Assembly (NCBI RefSeq): GCF_022965805.1
Contig: NW_027331510.1
Coordinates: forward strand, 806,001 to 870,000
Source of the DNA: Primulina eburnea
Taxonomy: Eukaryota; Streptophyta; Magnoliopsida; Lamiales; Gesneriaceae
Reading direction: 5' to 3'
Length of the DNA: 64,000 nt
Positions 48,556 through 60,986 of this stretch are shown here, one piece after another. Numbering within the stretch: position 1 is the first letter of the stretch; each line of letters begins with the position of its first letter. Made by a program: the position numbers and the translations under genes. The notes beneath the pieces were generated by a model. It was not told the origin of the DNA. It searched no databases and was given only the letters and a program-made list of their open reading frames with translations.

Positions 48556-51145
48556 CTATGGATACAATTTTATTCTTGTCGTGATCGTGCTTCGGCATAT
48601 CGGACAATAAACAAGGCCTATTCCACAGTCACAACAGGTCTGGCCAAGAACGACAAAACCAAAACGATTCAAGATTGCATCATTCTTCGTGAAATAACCT
48701 CGTTATGTAGAGAGAAGTTGGCAATCTTTACCTGATGTCCACAGCCAAAAGCCATGTCTTTTGAGTGTCTCTTACAAATTGGACAACCCTGACAAAGAAA
48801 CGAGTAAGATTAGAAATTCAAGAAACAAAACACTCAAATGTTGAAAACTCGACACCAAACAAGCATTCTACTCAGCTAGCTGTCCGTGTGCTCGACAAGT
48901 GATAACAATTGCCCTGCTAGGATTATGGTGAATCCATTACCTTGTTGTCATACATATTGCTCGATGGTGATTCATGGACAGAATAAAACAGAGTACTGTG
49001 CGGAAAACTGCTTGAACCATACGGCTTAAGTGAACTGCCGCTGGAAGAAACTCTGCCATGAGAAGGTGGCGGAAGAACAGCTCTGCTTGGAGGATTCCCA
49101 GTCTGATGGCTGATACAGAAAATAAAAATACTTCCAGTATTTTATCTCTATACTAGAGTTTCACACACACACACACACACACCTACATAAATGCATACAT
49201 GTGTGTGTGAGTGTGTGTGTGCGCGTGAGTGAGAGAGAGAGCTACTACAATGTTTGATAAAGAATATCCAATCATTACCCGAGTATGTCGAGTTCTATGG
49301 TTGCAAGGTACTGAGAAGGTATTTCCATCAGGGCTGAGAGGGAAAATTCCGCCTCTTTTCTTGAATAATCAATGCTCTTTGACATGATATTTGTGAAATT
49401 GACTAACTAGGAAAAACGTAGGAATACGGAATAGTTTATCATTCCAGCAGAGTTTGCACTAAACATTTGATTTTTTATTACTATGAGGTTTGCTACCTGA
49501 AAATTGTCGAATGCTCTTGCTGGAATGTTTCATCGAATTCCTGCATGATGTCCCATGGGCCATCTCCAACTCCGACAAGGATAATCGGTAAGGGGTATTC
49601 ACTGCTTTTGAACGTAAATTTAAGTATTATACTAACAGGAAAATGGTCTCATTTTGGTTTAATATTACCTAGCTTTTACTATAGCTTCAACGGTTTTCTT
49701 CTCCTGTGAGCTCAATTGACCTTTTGGTGTATCACTGCTTCTTGTCACCTACACGCACATTCATTCGTTATTACATGATCATGAATATTAATAACAACTA
49801 AGGATATTTCCCATAAGTCCTAGGCTTTTAATGCGCTTACTCCGAACATGAAATGCTAGTCGAGCACCTTGTAAATAGGATATGCATTTTTCAGGCATTC
49901 TGAGAATATCTGAACTTAACATTACATTCGAGGAGTTGAGAGGCAATTCATTCCAACAGTCTCTTACTGTGGCATCTTTCATAACAAGAACTTAAAGTGA
50001 ATATAGTCAGTGTACCTGGCCATCTGCGATGATGAGTAAAACATGGTACTGGCCTCTCTACTTTCCTCAACAATGCTCATAGCCATTTCAATAACCGGTG
50101 CAAATGATGTTGGACCTGAAATCAATGTAGAATTTGTGACTACTCATCATGGAAGACTCAATACAACGAAATTAGTCCCTTTGAACTTAAGGTTTTCATA
50201 ATTCATGCACGGTTTCGGTTATGCTCACTGGCTCTACTCTACCAAAAAAGGTGTGGATGCGAGCACCAGAAAGACGAACCTGAGGAACTAACTGGCGGTA
50301 TCTGGTTAGCACCTCTTCGAATCCCTCACAAAACCTTGCGTCTGGATAAAAACTAAAGACATGTTGGTCGTGTGTCGATGCTGCAAGAAAAATTTGGACC
50401 GTCATTACAACTAAATGATCGTTTTCTTGTTGATTAGATATATCCCTCTTGAAACTTTACCATCTCCAAATCCAAAACATGGAATTAGGTTATCTTCATC
50501 AAAAGATGACAGGGTTTTCCCAATGATGGTTATGGCTTGTTCGTAGGGATTTTGGACATTCCCGAGATGATGCAAGCCATTCCGGTTAAAAGACTTGGCT
50601 CCTGGTTTTCATCAAAAGTTAGCATAATCCTATAAATTTTTCTGAAGGATTTGTCGAAAAATTTATATATATGTTTGAAGTTTTCAACCTGTCCACTCAT
50701 TACTCTTTGTGAAATCAATACCAACAATTAGATTGGAAGACCCTAATCCCGACCGGGAGAGGGCAGCCGTTACCTGAGAAAAAGTAAATAATTATTTGGT
50801 ACTCCATTTATCGAGATGATGTGGATAGTTATTCGGAATAGAATGCTGAATTAAATTTTTTTGAGCAGAAGTTGCCATTTTTTTTATAAATTATATATGC
50901 AATTTCATAATTTTTATAGATGTGACATGGATTAAGACAACCTAGCATAACCATTCAGTTGTCCTTGCACCGCTAAACCAATCAAATGGAACAAGAATTC
51001 CGCATGCAATTCAACACGATGGCCTAATTACCTGATCCAAAGTTTGGTAATTGTCATCAGTTCTTGAGAATTTCTTGTCCAGCCGGCGTTGTGGTGCAAG
51101 GGTCGACGGAGCATGGTGGTGCAGTGGGGTACAACACTGATGGTG
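48556..51145 (-). pseudogene. RGLG-type copine/RING E3 ligase, copy 3, two frameshifts
   Basis: Colinear with copy 2; the stop codon is at 48556-48558. It shares both the 2-nt insertion after IVEES and the 1-nt deletion after EFD (plus strand GTTTCATCG near 49527). It keeps CPICR in the RING, unlike copy 2. An extra substitution turns FAL into FSL in the EAEFALSALMEI segment, and FVNF into LVNF at the start of that exon. No first exon is recognisable. Confidence 0.85.
49164..49241. repeat. CA/TG/GA microsatellite, unit 3
   Basis: Longest of the three CA tracts, about 9 repeats. Confidence 0.8.
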
Positions 51146-52718
51146 GTGCAGAGCATGTTAGCCACTATCATCAAATGAAGATGAAAATGTTCTTGGAACT
51201 GAGCTTGTATTTCCCATTGATTATTACAGAAAATTTAGCTCCAAATTCAAAAACGAATCACAATTTGTTTGTAGCACAAACCGTAAAATTTGAGATGACA
51301 TGTTATTAAATAACATGTAAAATTTGATTTTCCTTGCAAGATTGGCGAAAGCTTATTGTTATCCAAGACTTTCCAAAAAATTTCTGATGATGAAATTTCG
51401 ATAAAAAGGAATGTACGTGGATTTTACTTGCATTCAATTAATTTTTGAAAAATAGAAAACAAAAATCATAACTAACTTTTTTTTACAAGATAATTATGTG
51501 CATCATATATGTACATGGACGAGTTGACCGTAATTTTGGTCAACTACCATTATATTTATTTTGTTAAAAAAAAAAAGAAATTTGGAGGTGATACAGCCAT
51601 ATCGGATTATAGAAATATCGGAAAAAAATTAATTTGTTGTGCCAAAACTTTAAGTTAAATATAAATTAGTAGATTAATTTAAATTCAAATCAAATAAATT
51701 TGTATTAATTCATAGTTTATTCATTTTATCGAAATCGAAGAATTGAAATTGTAGGTTTCCCATATAAAATATTAATGTCTGTCGCGTTTGGGATATTGTT
51801 ATAATGATTTGTTTTAGCTATAATGAGACTAGATTTGCACCAAATGAGAAACAATTGGAAGGTGAGCGATCAACTCCTGCATTTGTTAGACAACGAATGA
51901 TATCATGGTTTCTAGTTGGATATGAGAATGAGATGGGAAGCAAGGATTGTTGATGTCTCATTCTGGGTGCAGCTGCTCTTATCAGATGCATTGGCATCCC
52001 GAAGCAGGATGAGTTCGTCGTTCTGCTTGTGAGATGTAAGGGGGGAATCCCTCTTTTTTTTTTTGTGCAAGACTTTGTACAGAGAGAAAATATTCCATAA
52101 TTTGAAAGTAGCTATTACAAGCAAAAAAATTGTGCTAGTGTATTTTATATATGTTTTTAAAAAACATATGACCATAATCTTTTAATTCCAGGATGATTTC
52201 AATCCTATTAGGTACATTCTTAATTTGTGCAATCGTCCTCTAGTCTTGTGCGGTAAACTTTGTCCACTTTCTGTACCCAACTATGTCCCTTTCAGCTCGC
52301 GTGTTTTTCAAATTGTCCATTTATTGAATCGAATTTGACGCCAAATAATTTTGTTAATATGAGAGTTATCTAATGCTTTCAAAAATATAATAAATTATAA
52401 TCACAAACCGAATATTAGTTTAACGAAATTTAAACAAACACTAATACTTTTTTTAGCTTATGAGTGGAATCGAAATCCTTGTAAAAAATACGCGTAAATT
52501 TCCCCATGAAATAGAAAGATACCATCCAACGAGTGGCCACCATGGTTATTCTTCAGGTGTTTAAGCAGATGGAGAATGATATAGAAGTGTTCGGTCATTT
52601 ATCGCAGATGGACCACAAAAGTCGAGACCCGCCGATGCTTAAATTAAAAACAGTACTCATCCTCATATCTCCTCTCGTGATCTTAGGATATCCACTGTTG
52701 GGCCAAGCGCACTTCCTC
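51146..52718. other. RGLG/coilin intergenic region, copy 3
   Basis: Colinear with the other copies, with the palindrome at 51298-51318. No gene seen. Confidence 0.6.
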
Positions 52719-53318
52719 TCAGAGCTTTATAGGACCATGATTTACGAGCTGAACTCTGTTTCTGAGGACTATTTCCCCCAATTGTTGTACCCTCGAGGCA
52801 TTCTTCCTCCATCTATTTCCTTGTGATGGTTGTACCATTTTAGCATTCTTTACAAAACTTGTTCTGTCAACTACTTGAAGCTTCTTGTTAGTTTTGCCCC
52901 AACCACTTTCTTGTGATACTTTTTCCTTTTTGGCATCTAGGGCCTCACTGATTTGGTCCCAAACGTTCAAATCCCCAGTTTCTAAAGGAAAAGACCCAGC
53001 CAGTGTCAAATCATCGAAGCACACAAGTCAGCAACTAAATTTATAATGCCGGAAAAGAAAAATACCTGCAGAAGGGGGTACTGTTTCTTCACTCTGGTTT
53101 AGTTCTCCAGTCTCTACAAACATGACAGTGTGGCTAAGTAGACCTCTTCAACCCTAGTTAACTGGATCTTCAACCTTAAAAATGAACCGTAGTATATACC
53201 TGTGCCGGATATCTCTGTTTGTGTATTGATGCGGCTAGATGACCCTGGTTTTGAAGCTTTTTTGTTGTCCAGAGGACCCTCACTCACCAAACTAGCATCT
53301 ACATTAACTGAACCTAAA
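52719..53318 (-). pseudogene. Coilin copy 3, last exons only
   Basis: Contains the final two coilin exons (53113-53066 and 52981-52719) and the 3' part of exon 13 (53318-53200, from LGSVNVDASLVSEGPL onward). The exon is cut at 53318, where the repeat array ends. No N-terminal or Tudor-core exons follow, so it cannot encode coilin. An ATG at 53333-53335 in the adjoining DNA would open a 73-codon frame into the remnant, but nothing suggests it is a gene. Confidence 0.88.
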
Positions 53319-53649
53319 TGTATTACTGAAAACAATTATAGAATTTAAACCACCCACCACACCCAGTCAACCCCAGACAAACCCATCAAGTTGACTGAAG
53401 AAATGCTTCATAAAGCTAAATACAAGTATCATACTGAAGGTTTATACTAGAGACAAATACTTGTGTGAGACGGTCTCACGGGTCGTATTTGTGAGACGGA
53501 TCTCTTATTTGGGTCATCCATGAAAAAGTATTATTTTTTATGCTAAGAGTACTACTTTTTATTGTGAATATGGGTAGGGTTGACCCGTCTCACAGATTAA
53601 GATCCGTGAGACGGTCTCACATGAGACTCGCTCTATACTAGAATATAAC
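53319..53649. other. Sequence next to the array breakpoint
   Basis: Not part of the repeat unit. It contains a MITE-like repeat (53464-53621) and otherwise looks like intron DNA of the minus-strand AGD gene. The next AGD exon expected in the family (AREKFLSLRKG-like) is not found here. Confidence 0.6.
53464..53621. repeat. MITE-like repeat, complete
   Basis: About 158 bp with terminal inverted repeats TGTGAGACGGTCTCAC and GTGAGACGGTCTCACA. The interior contains TTTGGGTCATCCATGAAAAA and GGTTGACCCGTCTCACAGAT. It recurs in part or whole at 54432, 54592, 55841, 56660 and 57919. It has no coding capacity. Confidence 0.8.
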
Positions 53650-53694
53650 CTGGTCATAAAGAAGACTGGCCTTGTCGAAGCGCTTTCGTGCCTC
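53650..53694 (-). pseudogene. AGD (ARF-GAP, BAR-PH-ankyrin) exon
   Basis: A 45-nt exon between a good acceptor (TTATGCAG) and a donor (GTTATA) on the minus strand. It codes EARKRFDKASLLYDQ, which matches the BAR-domain region of plant ACAP-type ARF GTPase-activating proteins (AGD1-4, SFC/VAN3) that act in vesicle traffic. The upstream exon is at 63885-63946. The following exons should lie to the left, but that space is occupied by the coilin remnant, so the gene is broken here. Confidence 0.65.
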
Positions 53695-55203
53695 CTGCAT
53701 AATAAACTTCATCAGCGAATAAATCTAACATATACATGTAAATATATGACTTCTAATTGTGAATTTTCTAATATAATCTTATTCATTTAACTTAGCAAAT
53801 TAAATTGATAGGTTATATTAAGGGTTTTTTTTGTAATTCATTGTCCATCTTAAATGAATTTGGACATTAATACGTCTCCCTCTTTCTTTCCTAAATTTTA
53901 TGCCAAAAAAATTATTTATTTACATTTTCTTGTTAATTTAAGTTAGCAAATTAAATTAATAGGTTTTAAGGGTTTTTTGTAATTCATATCCATCTTAAAT
54001 GAATTTGGACATTAATACACATTCCTCTTTATTTTCTAAATTATATGCCCAAAAAATATTTATTTACATTTCTTACTCAATTTTTTAACAAGTTGATTTG
54101 TAAATATAAACTAATAATTAATAGTAATTAACCAAATGTTTAACACTTAAACAATATTGATCATTTTATATATGTCACAGGTAGCATGGAACCAAAAACA
54201 AAAATAATCCAAACCAAAGTTTATACTAGCCGTGAATAAGTGTTATGTTTTCTTAGATATCTGAAAGTAAAACAATGGGTAAATTACAATATTCTATTAT
54301 ATCTTTAATAATTTAAAGTGTGATAAACCCCGTAATATTAACAAAAATTTAATTAATATGGGATAATAAAACAATAAAATTATTGTGAGTTGTGAATAAA
54401 TATAATTACTCAAATCATCGACATAAACTTATGTGAGACAGTCTCACGGATCGTATTTTTTGAGACGGATCTTTAATTTGGGTCATTTATGAAAAAATAT
54501 TATTTTTTATGCTAAGAGTATTACATTTTATTGTGAATATCGGTGGGGTTGACCCGTCTCACAGATAAAGATTCTCACAACGAGTAGGTTTCTTTTGAGA
54601 CGGATCTTTAATTTGGGTCATTTATGAAAAAAAATATTACTTTTTATGCTAAGAGTATTACATTTTATTGCGAATATCGGTGGTGTTGACCCATCTCACA
54701 GATAAAGATTCGTGAGACCGTCTCATAAGAAACCTACTGGTTGTAATATCGTTATATCCATGAATGAGCTTATTTTTCCCACACATATTACTAATAAAAC
54801 ATAGATATTCAAACAGCCTGAGTATTATTTATTCTATCCATTAATTACTACGTGGCAATATCCGGAATGAAACCCAATATTTTGTTTAACGTATACATAT
54901 GCATAACACAATCCATGCCTCACTACTCAACAATAATATATACGTTATTATTGTATACCCTCACACATTAAAATCATGGTAATGCTAACTACCACACTTT
55001 GGATCAACTTAATTATAGTCCATATGAACCATTTTCGGTTATCAAAAGGTAATAAAGCCATATCTATTATCTATTATTATTATTATTACTTATTACTATT
55101 ATAAATATATGAGTTTGAATTGTGAATTTACATTTATATCCTTATCTTCATTAAATAATATTCTTTAATACATATCACTTTGTTTGTTTTGTTTTCATTT
55201 ATT
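53695..55203. other. Repeat-rich AGD intron, left part
   Basis: AT-rich DNA holding two further MITE-like copies (54432-54579 and 54592-54727), which abut through a shared ATTCTCACAACGAGTAGG segment. A direct repeat of a TTAGCAAATTAAATT-type block occurs near 53790 and 53945. No exon recognised. Confidence 0.6.
54432..54727. repeat. Two abutting MITE-like copies
   Basis: The first copy (54432-54579) has a degenerate right end and the second (54592-54727) has a truncated left end, giving a tandem or nested pair of the family described at 53464. Confidence 0.75.
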
Positions 55204-56842
55204 AATTAATTGAATTTAAACTAAATTGAAGAAAAATGAAATTTAGCATCTATTTTTTGTGATGAAATTTGCAATCCATTTTTTAAAAAAACTTATATCT
55301 ATAATGAAATTCAAAATGATAACAATATTAAATATATGTTTTTGTTTGTTTTTCCAAGCTATTAATGACTTCTAAAATCTATTATTTATTATTACTATTA
55401 TAAATATATGAGTTTGAATTGTTAATTTACATTTATGTCCTTATCTTCATTAAATAATATTCATTAATACATATCACTTTGTGTGTTTTGTTTTCATTTA
55501 TTAATTAATTGAATTTAAACTAATTACTATTATTATTGCTATTATAAATATATGAGTTTGAATTGTTAATTTACATTTATGTCCTTATCTTCATTAAATA
55601 ATATTCATTAATACATATCCCTTTGTGTGTTTTGTTTTCGTTTATTAATTAATTGAATTTAAACTAAATTGAAGAAAAATAAAATTTAGCATCCATTTTT
55701 TGTGATAAAATTTGCAGTTCATTTTTTGAAAAAACCTATGTCTATAATGAAATTCAAAATGATAACAATATTAAATATATGTTTTTGTTTATTTTTTCTA
55801 GCTATTAATGACTTCAAAATGATAACAATATTAAATATATCTTTTTATGCTAAAAGTATTACTTTTTACTGTGAATATTGGTAGGGTTGACCCGTCTCAC
55901 AGATTAAGATCCGTGAGACCGTCTCACAAGAGACCTACTCTAATAAATATATGTTTTTTGTAGTTATTATTATTACGACTATAATATATTATTTTTCCTA
56001 TCTATTAATGAATTATAAAATAAATTAATTGAATTTAAACTAAATTGAAGAAAAATGAAATTTAGCATCTATTTTTTGTGATGAAATTTGCAATCCATTT
56101 TTTAAAAAAACTTATATCTATAATGAAATTCAAAATGATAACAATATTAAATATATGTTTTTGTTTGTTTTTCCAAGCTATTAATGACTTCTAAAATCTA
56201 TTATTTATTATTACTATTATAAATATATGAGTTTGAATTGTTAATTTACATTTATGTCCTTATCTTCATTAAATAATATTCATTAATACATATCACTTTG
56301 TGTGTTTTGTTTTCATTTATTAATTAATTGAATTTAAACTAATTACTATTATTATTGCTATTATAAATATATGAGTTTGAATTGTTAATTTACATTTATG
56401 TCCTTATCTTCATTAAATAATATTCATTAATACATATCCCTTTGTGTGTTTTGTTTTCGTTTATTAATTAATTGAATTTAAACTAAATTGAAGAAAAATA
56501 AAATTTAGCATCCATTTTTTGTGATAAAATTTGCAGTTCATTTTTTGAAAAAACCTATGTCTATAATGAAATTCAAAATGATAACAATATTAAATATATG
56601 TTTTTGTTTATTTTTTCTAGCTATTAATGACTTCAAAATGATAACAATATTAAATATATCTTTTTATGCTAAAAGTATTACTTTTTACTGTGAATATTGG
56701 TAGGGTTGACCCGTCTCACAGATTAAGATCCGTGAGACCGTCTCACAAGAGACCTACTCTAATAAATATATGTTTTTTGTAGTTATTATTATTACGACTA
56801 TAATATATTATTTTTCCTATCTATTAATGAATTATAAAATAA
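55204..56842. repeat. Two tandem copies of an 819-bp AT-rich repeat
   Basis: Every landmark in the first copy recurs exactly 819 bp later (GAATTTAAAC at 55212 and 56031; CTATTAATGA at 56002 and 56821). The first copy spans about 55204-56022 and the second about 56023-56842. Each contains a shorter block of about 140-160 bp (ATATGAGTTTGAATTG...CATTAATACATATC), also repeated internally, and a half MITE at 55841-55929 or 56660-56748. Two identical 60-codon open frames at 55702 and 56521 are by-products. Confidence 0.9.
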
Positions 56843-57918
56843 ATTGAAGAAAAATGAAATTTAGTTACCATATTTTAGAATGAAATTTGAATTTATCTTC
56901 CATTTTTTGGAATGAAATGTTCACTCAAATTTTTTAAATATATTAATAGAATTTAAAATAAATAGAAGAATAATAAAATTTACGCTTCATTTTTTAAAAA
57001 TGAATTATATCCTAATTTAAAAAATAATTATTTTTGTTTCATTTCTCTCCTTTTTCTTTTTGTTTGATTTATGAACTCCATCTTAATTTTTTTCGATGTC
57101 ATCTTTGTTTGATTTATTTTTTCCATTAATTAATGAATTTAAAATAAATCGAATGAAAATAAAATATACATTTTTGTTTAAAATTTTATAATTCTCTAAT
57201 TTTTGAGTAGATCTTCTGTGAACTGGTATCATGGATATATATCCCGGAGATACGTTGATCCGGTCCATTTTATGAGTGAAAAACAATTTTTTTCATGATT
57301 TGAGTCGGATAGGAAACATGTTTCACAAATTTGACCCGTGAAACAGCCTCACATGAGTTTTTGTGCAAATTTTTATTTTTAACTTGAGTAAATTAATATC
57401 CATGAATAACATAAATTGTGTGAATTTACATGAATGTCCTTATTTTAGTTAGATAGTATTAATAAATACATTTTATTTTGTTTTTCAAGTATTAATGAAT
57501 TTTAAAATAAAATTAAAGAAAAAAATTTATTTTGGAATAAAATTTACAGTCCATTTTTTTAAAAAAATTATATCTTTAATGAAATTTAAAATAAGCGACA
57601 CAATGTCAGAAGTACGCAAAAGAACTTTCTACGAGTTCATCCATCTCAGTACTACTCTCACTCATGCACGCTTAACCTAACAAAACTGAATGACAATGAA
57701 AGATTAATATTTTAGTTCAAACGTTTCTTGATTTTTAGGTCAAATGTTATATTTGTTACCAAATATTGTACTTTTATTTTTTATAATTGTGATTTACCGT
57801 GCAAAGCCATATACAAAGCTAATTGTGAACATAATGAGAATTGCACTGACGTGAGTGTAAATGGGTCAAACCCTAAAACTTTATGCATGACAAACCCAAA
57901 TAATTATGGCAAAAGCTT
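56843..57918. other. AT-rich intron DNA
   Basis: No gene recognised. Degenerate relatives of the 819-bp repeat continue here (ATTAATGAATTTTAAAATAA-like blocks near 57120 and 57490). Confidence 0.6.
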
Positions 57919-58078
57919 GTGTGAGACGGTTTTACGATTCGTATTTTGTGAGACGGATCTCTTATTTGGGTCATCCATGAAAAATTATTACTTTTTATGC
58001 TAAGAGTATTACTTTTTATTTTGAATATCGGTAGAGTTGACCCGTCTCACAGATAAAGATTCGTGAGACCGTCTCACA
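57919..58078. repeat. MITE-like repeat, nearly complete
   Basis: Same family as 53464-53621, with left end TGTGAGACGGTTTTAC and right end GTGAGACCGTCTCAC. Confidence 0.78.
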
Positions 58079-58849
58079 AGAGACCTACTCAATAATTATT
58101 CGGTGCCATGAGAGAACACTTCAAAAGAATGAAAATGAGCTTAAATTGATTTTATGTGTAATGATTACACTTATATACATCAAAGTGATAGAAAATGAGG
58201 AATAAGACTGAATTCAAATCTTTTTTATGTGAAAGAAATTAGTCTTGCATCTATATTTACTTAAAATGATTTATAAAATTTTAAAATTTTACTTATATTT
58301 TTTAAATAATTTTTTTGCTCGAAAAATAAAAGTTTTTAAAAATATTACAATTATATTCATGTTTTATGCCATGTCAAATTTCCTTCAATGAATACTTATA
58401 GAACTTGTAACTACTTTTTCAATAACGTGATTTATGTATAGAACTTTAGAATTTCAAAATATATCATGAGAAATTCAGAAATTACGGTTATTGTATGTTC
58501 CATACGTGCAACGCACGTGCATGTCTTCTAGTTAAAAGAAATATCTTAGTTATAAAAAAATAGGTAAAAAAATCGCAAAGTGGGCATGTATAATGCAGAT
58601 GAAATATCATTAAACCGGTTCTTGGCGAAAAACCATATCATATTTTAAACTTTATATACCATGGAGAATGAGTTCCCCAGAAGCAGCTAAAAACTTGTGA
58701 ATGGCCAAAATATAATAATGGACAAGGAAAAGAAAACAACATCACAGTCATGTATAGAAGTAAACCAAAGCCATCGCATTGAGGAAATAGCATGTTTTCC
58801 CATGAGGATTTATTGCTTTCAAATTATAAAAAAGTGGCAGGTGAAATTA
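58079..58849. other. AT-rich intron DNA
   Basis: No gene supported. The 70-codon open frame at 58697-58909 has no recognisable homology and runs into the copia LTR. Confidence 0.55.
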
Positions 58850-60410
58850 AAAAAGAGAGATGGAGAATCGGTGAAAAAGCACCGTATTTCTTATTCATCA
58901 AATGATTAGGTTACGAGGATTAAATAAAGAAATAAAGTGATAAGATAATCTAATCCTATGAATTAAAATACAAAGATATAAGAACTAATTAAAGATAAGA
59001 TAATAGATAAGATAAGATAAACAGTTTCAACACTCCCTCTCAAGGTGGGTCGTATCAACACTCCCCCTAAAGGTGGGTCGTATACATTTATCATTCCCAA
59101 CTTGGAACACAATTCAGCAAATGTTGGGAGGAACATAGCCTTTGTAAATATGTCAGCCAGCTGAAGTTGAGAAAGAACGTAGGTGACAGTAATAACCCCA
59201 TCTTCCATCTTCTCACTAATGAAGTGACGGTCTACCTCAACATGTTTCGTCCTATCATGGTGTACATGATTCTTTGATATGATGATGGCTGCTTGATTGT
59301 CACACAACACTTCAACTAGGGAATTTTCTTCCACTTTTAACTCTGTTAACAATCTTCTGAGCCACATCCCCTCACATATCCCATGGGCCAATGCTCAAAA
59401 TTCAGTTTCAGTACTATTGCGGGCAACGAGAGGTTGCTTCTTACTTCTCCACGTCACTAGGTTCTCCCATACAAATGTACAATACCCTGATGTCGAACAT
59501 CGGTCTGTAGGGGATCCAGCCCAATCAACATCACTATATACCCTAGTTCTTCGGTCTGTAGTCTTCCTAAATAGGATTCCTTTACCAGTAGACCCTTTTA
59601 GGTACCTCAACACTCGATGTGTATCAGCCATATGTTCCTCGGTCAGGTTGTTCTGAATTGACTGAGAACACTTACCACAAATCCAATATCTGGTCGTGTA
59701 TGTGCCAGATATATTAATTTTCTCACTAGTCTTTGATATATTCCCTTGTCTAATAAGAGATAGTCCCATTTTTCACCAATTTTGATATTCGGATCCATCG
59801 GAGTGTCAGTAGGTTTACACCCTAACATTCTTGTTTCTTTCAGAAGATCAGTAACATATTTATGTTGAGAAATAAATATGCCACCAGAAGATCTTGCTAC
59901 TTCCATTCCCAGAAAGTATTTTAGATGTCCGAGGTCTTTCATCTCAAATTCCCTACTGAGGAGGAGTTTCACATGATTGATTTCTTCTTTATGATTCTCT
60001 ATGAGTACAATATCATCCACATAAACAATAAGAATTGCACTTTTACCTTCTCCGGAGTGTTTCACAAATAAGGTGTGGTCGGTCTGACGTTGAGTAGCCA
60101 TCGTTCTTTAACACTTTCATGAATCGATAAAACCAAGCTCTAGGAGATTGTTTAAATCCATACAGGGACTTCCAAAACCTGCACACCTTGTTTATTTGTA
60201 TTTGAGATTCAAAGCCAGGAGGGATTTTCATGAAGACTTTTTCTTCAAGATCACCATTAAGAAATACATTTTTGACATCAAGTTGGTACACTGGCCAGTC
60301 GAGGTTAACAGCGAGTGATAAGAGAACTCAGACAGTGTTGAGTCTAGCAACAGGAGCAAAAGTTTCTTGGTAGTCAATGTCGTATGACTTAGTGTATCCT
60401 TTGGCTACAA

Positions 60411-60986
60411 GTCTTGCTTTTTGTCTTCTTCCCTTTCACATCTTTCTCTTATTTTCCTCATTTCGCATCTATCTGGAAAGTGCTGATCCCTCATAAGGTT
60501 CAAGTTTTCGCGTGGATTGTGGCTCTGGAGAAACTTCCCACTTGTGATTCTATTCAAAGAAGATGGCCTCTTTGTTTGTTATGCCCACATTGTTGCACTT
60601 TATGTAAGATGCAAGAAGAAAATCAGGATCATCTTCTGGTGCATTGCTCTTTCTCAAAAGAGATTTGGTTAAAAGTTTTTCGTGAATTGGGAGTACAGTG
60701 GGTACTACCGAGGAAGGCGGCTGATGTGATCGTGATGGAACCAGGAGGAGTACAGAGCAGAAATTTCTTGAACTTCGGGCACATTGTAGTTCACTGTACT
60801 CTTTGGTCTATTTGGTTGGAGAGGAATAACAGAATTTTCCAACATAAATCACAGACGACAGAGGAGATTTGGGAGACGATTAAGTTCAGGGTTGCGAGTT
60901 GGACTGTTAATATTATCCGCTTGTACTGTAAAACTTTTAATTATTAAAATAATCTAGTTTTTTCTCAAAAAAAAAGTCTTGCTTTT
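60411..60986 (+). mobile_element. 5'-truncated LINE insertion with poly-A and target duplication
   Basis: A short plus-strand fragment inside the copia pol. It is flanked by GTCTTGCTTTT direct repeats (60411-60421 and 60976-60986) and ends in a run of A at 60967-60975. This is the hallmark of target-primed reverse transcription. It contains only the 3' end of a LINE second reading frame. Confidence 0.88.
60414..60947 (+). pseudogene. LINE ORF2 C-terminal zinc-binding (zf-RVT) fragment
   Basis: The open frame codes the zf-RVT domain found after LINE reverse transcriptase: VLIPHKVQVFAW, then CPHC and CKMQEENQDHLLVHC zinc-ligand spacing, then ILWLERN-like text (LWSIWLERNNRIF). The upstream endonuclease and reverse transcriptase are absent. 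The first few codons come from the target duplication and copia sequence, so the ATG at 60414 is not a genuine start. Confidence 0.82.

Larger units (their letters stand above)
46200..53318. repeat. Segmental repeat unit 3, truncated
   Basis: Third unit, colinear with unit 2 up to 53318 (equivalent to 28224) inside coilin exon 13. The sequence then changes abruptly to unrelated DNA. It contains the GLE1 3' exons, RGLG and the last coilin exons. Confidence 0.95.

Noticed and set aside
53114..53335. New 73-codon frame starting outside the array and reading into coilin
   Set aside because: The ATG comes from the junction DNA by chance, with no promoter or splice context. Mentioned under the coilin remnant only.
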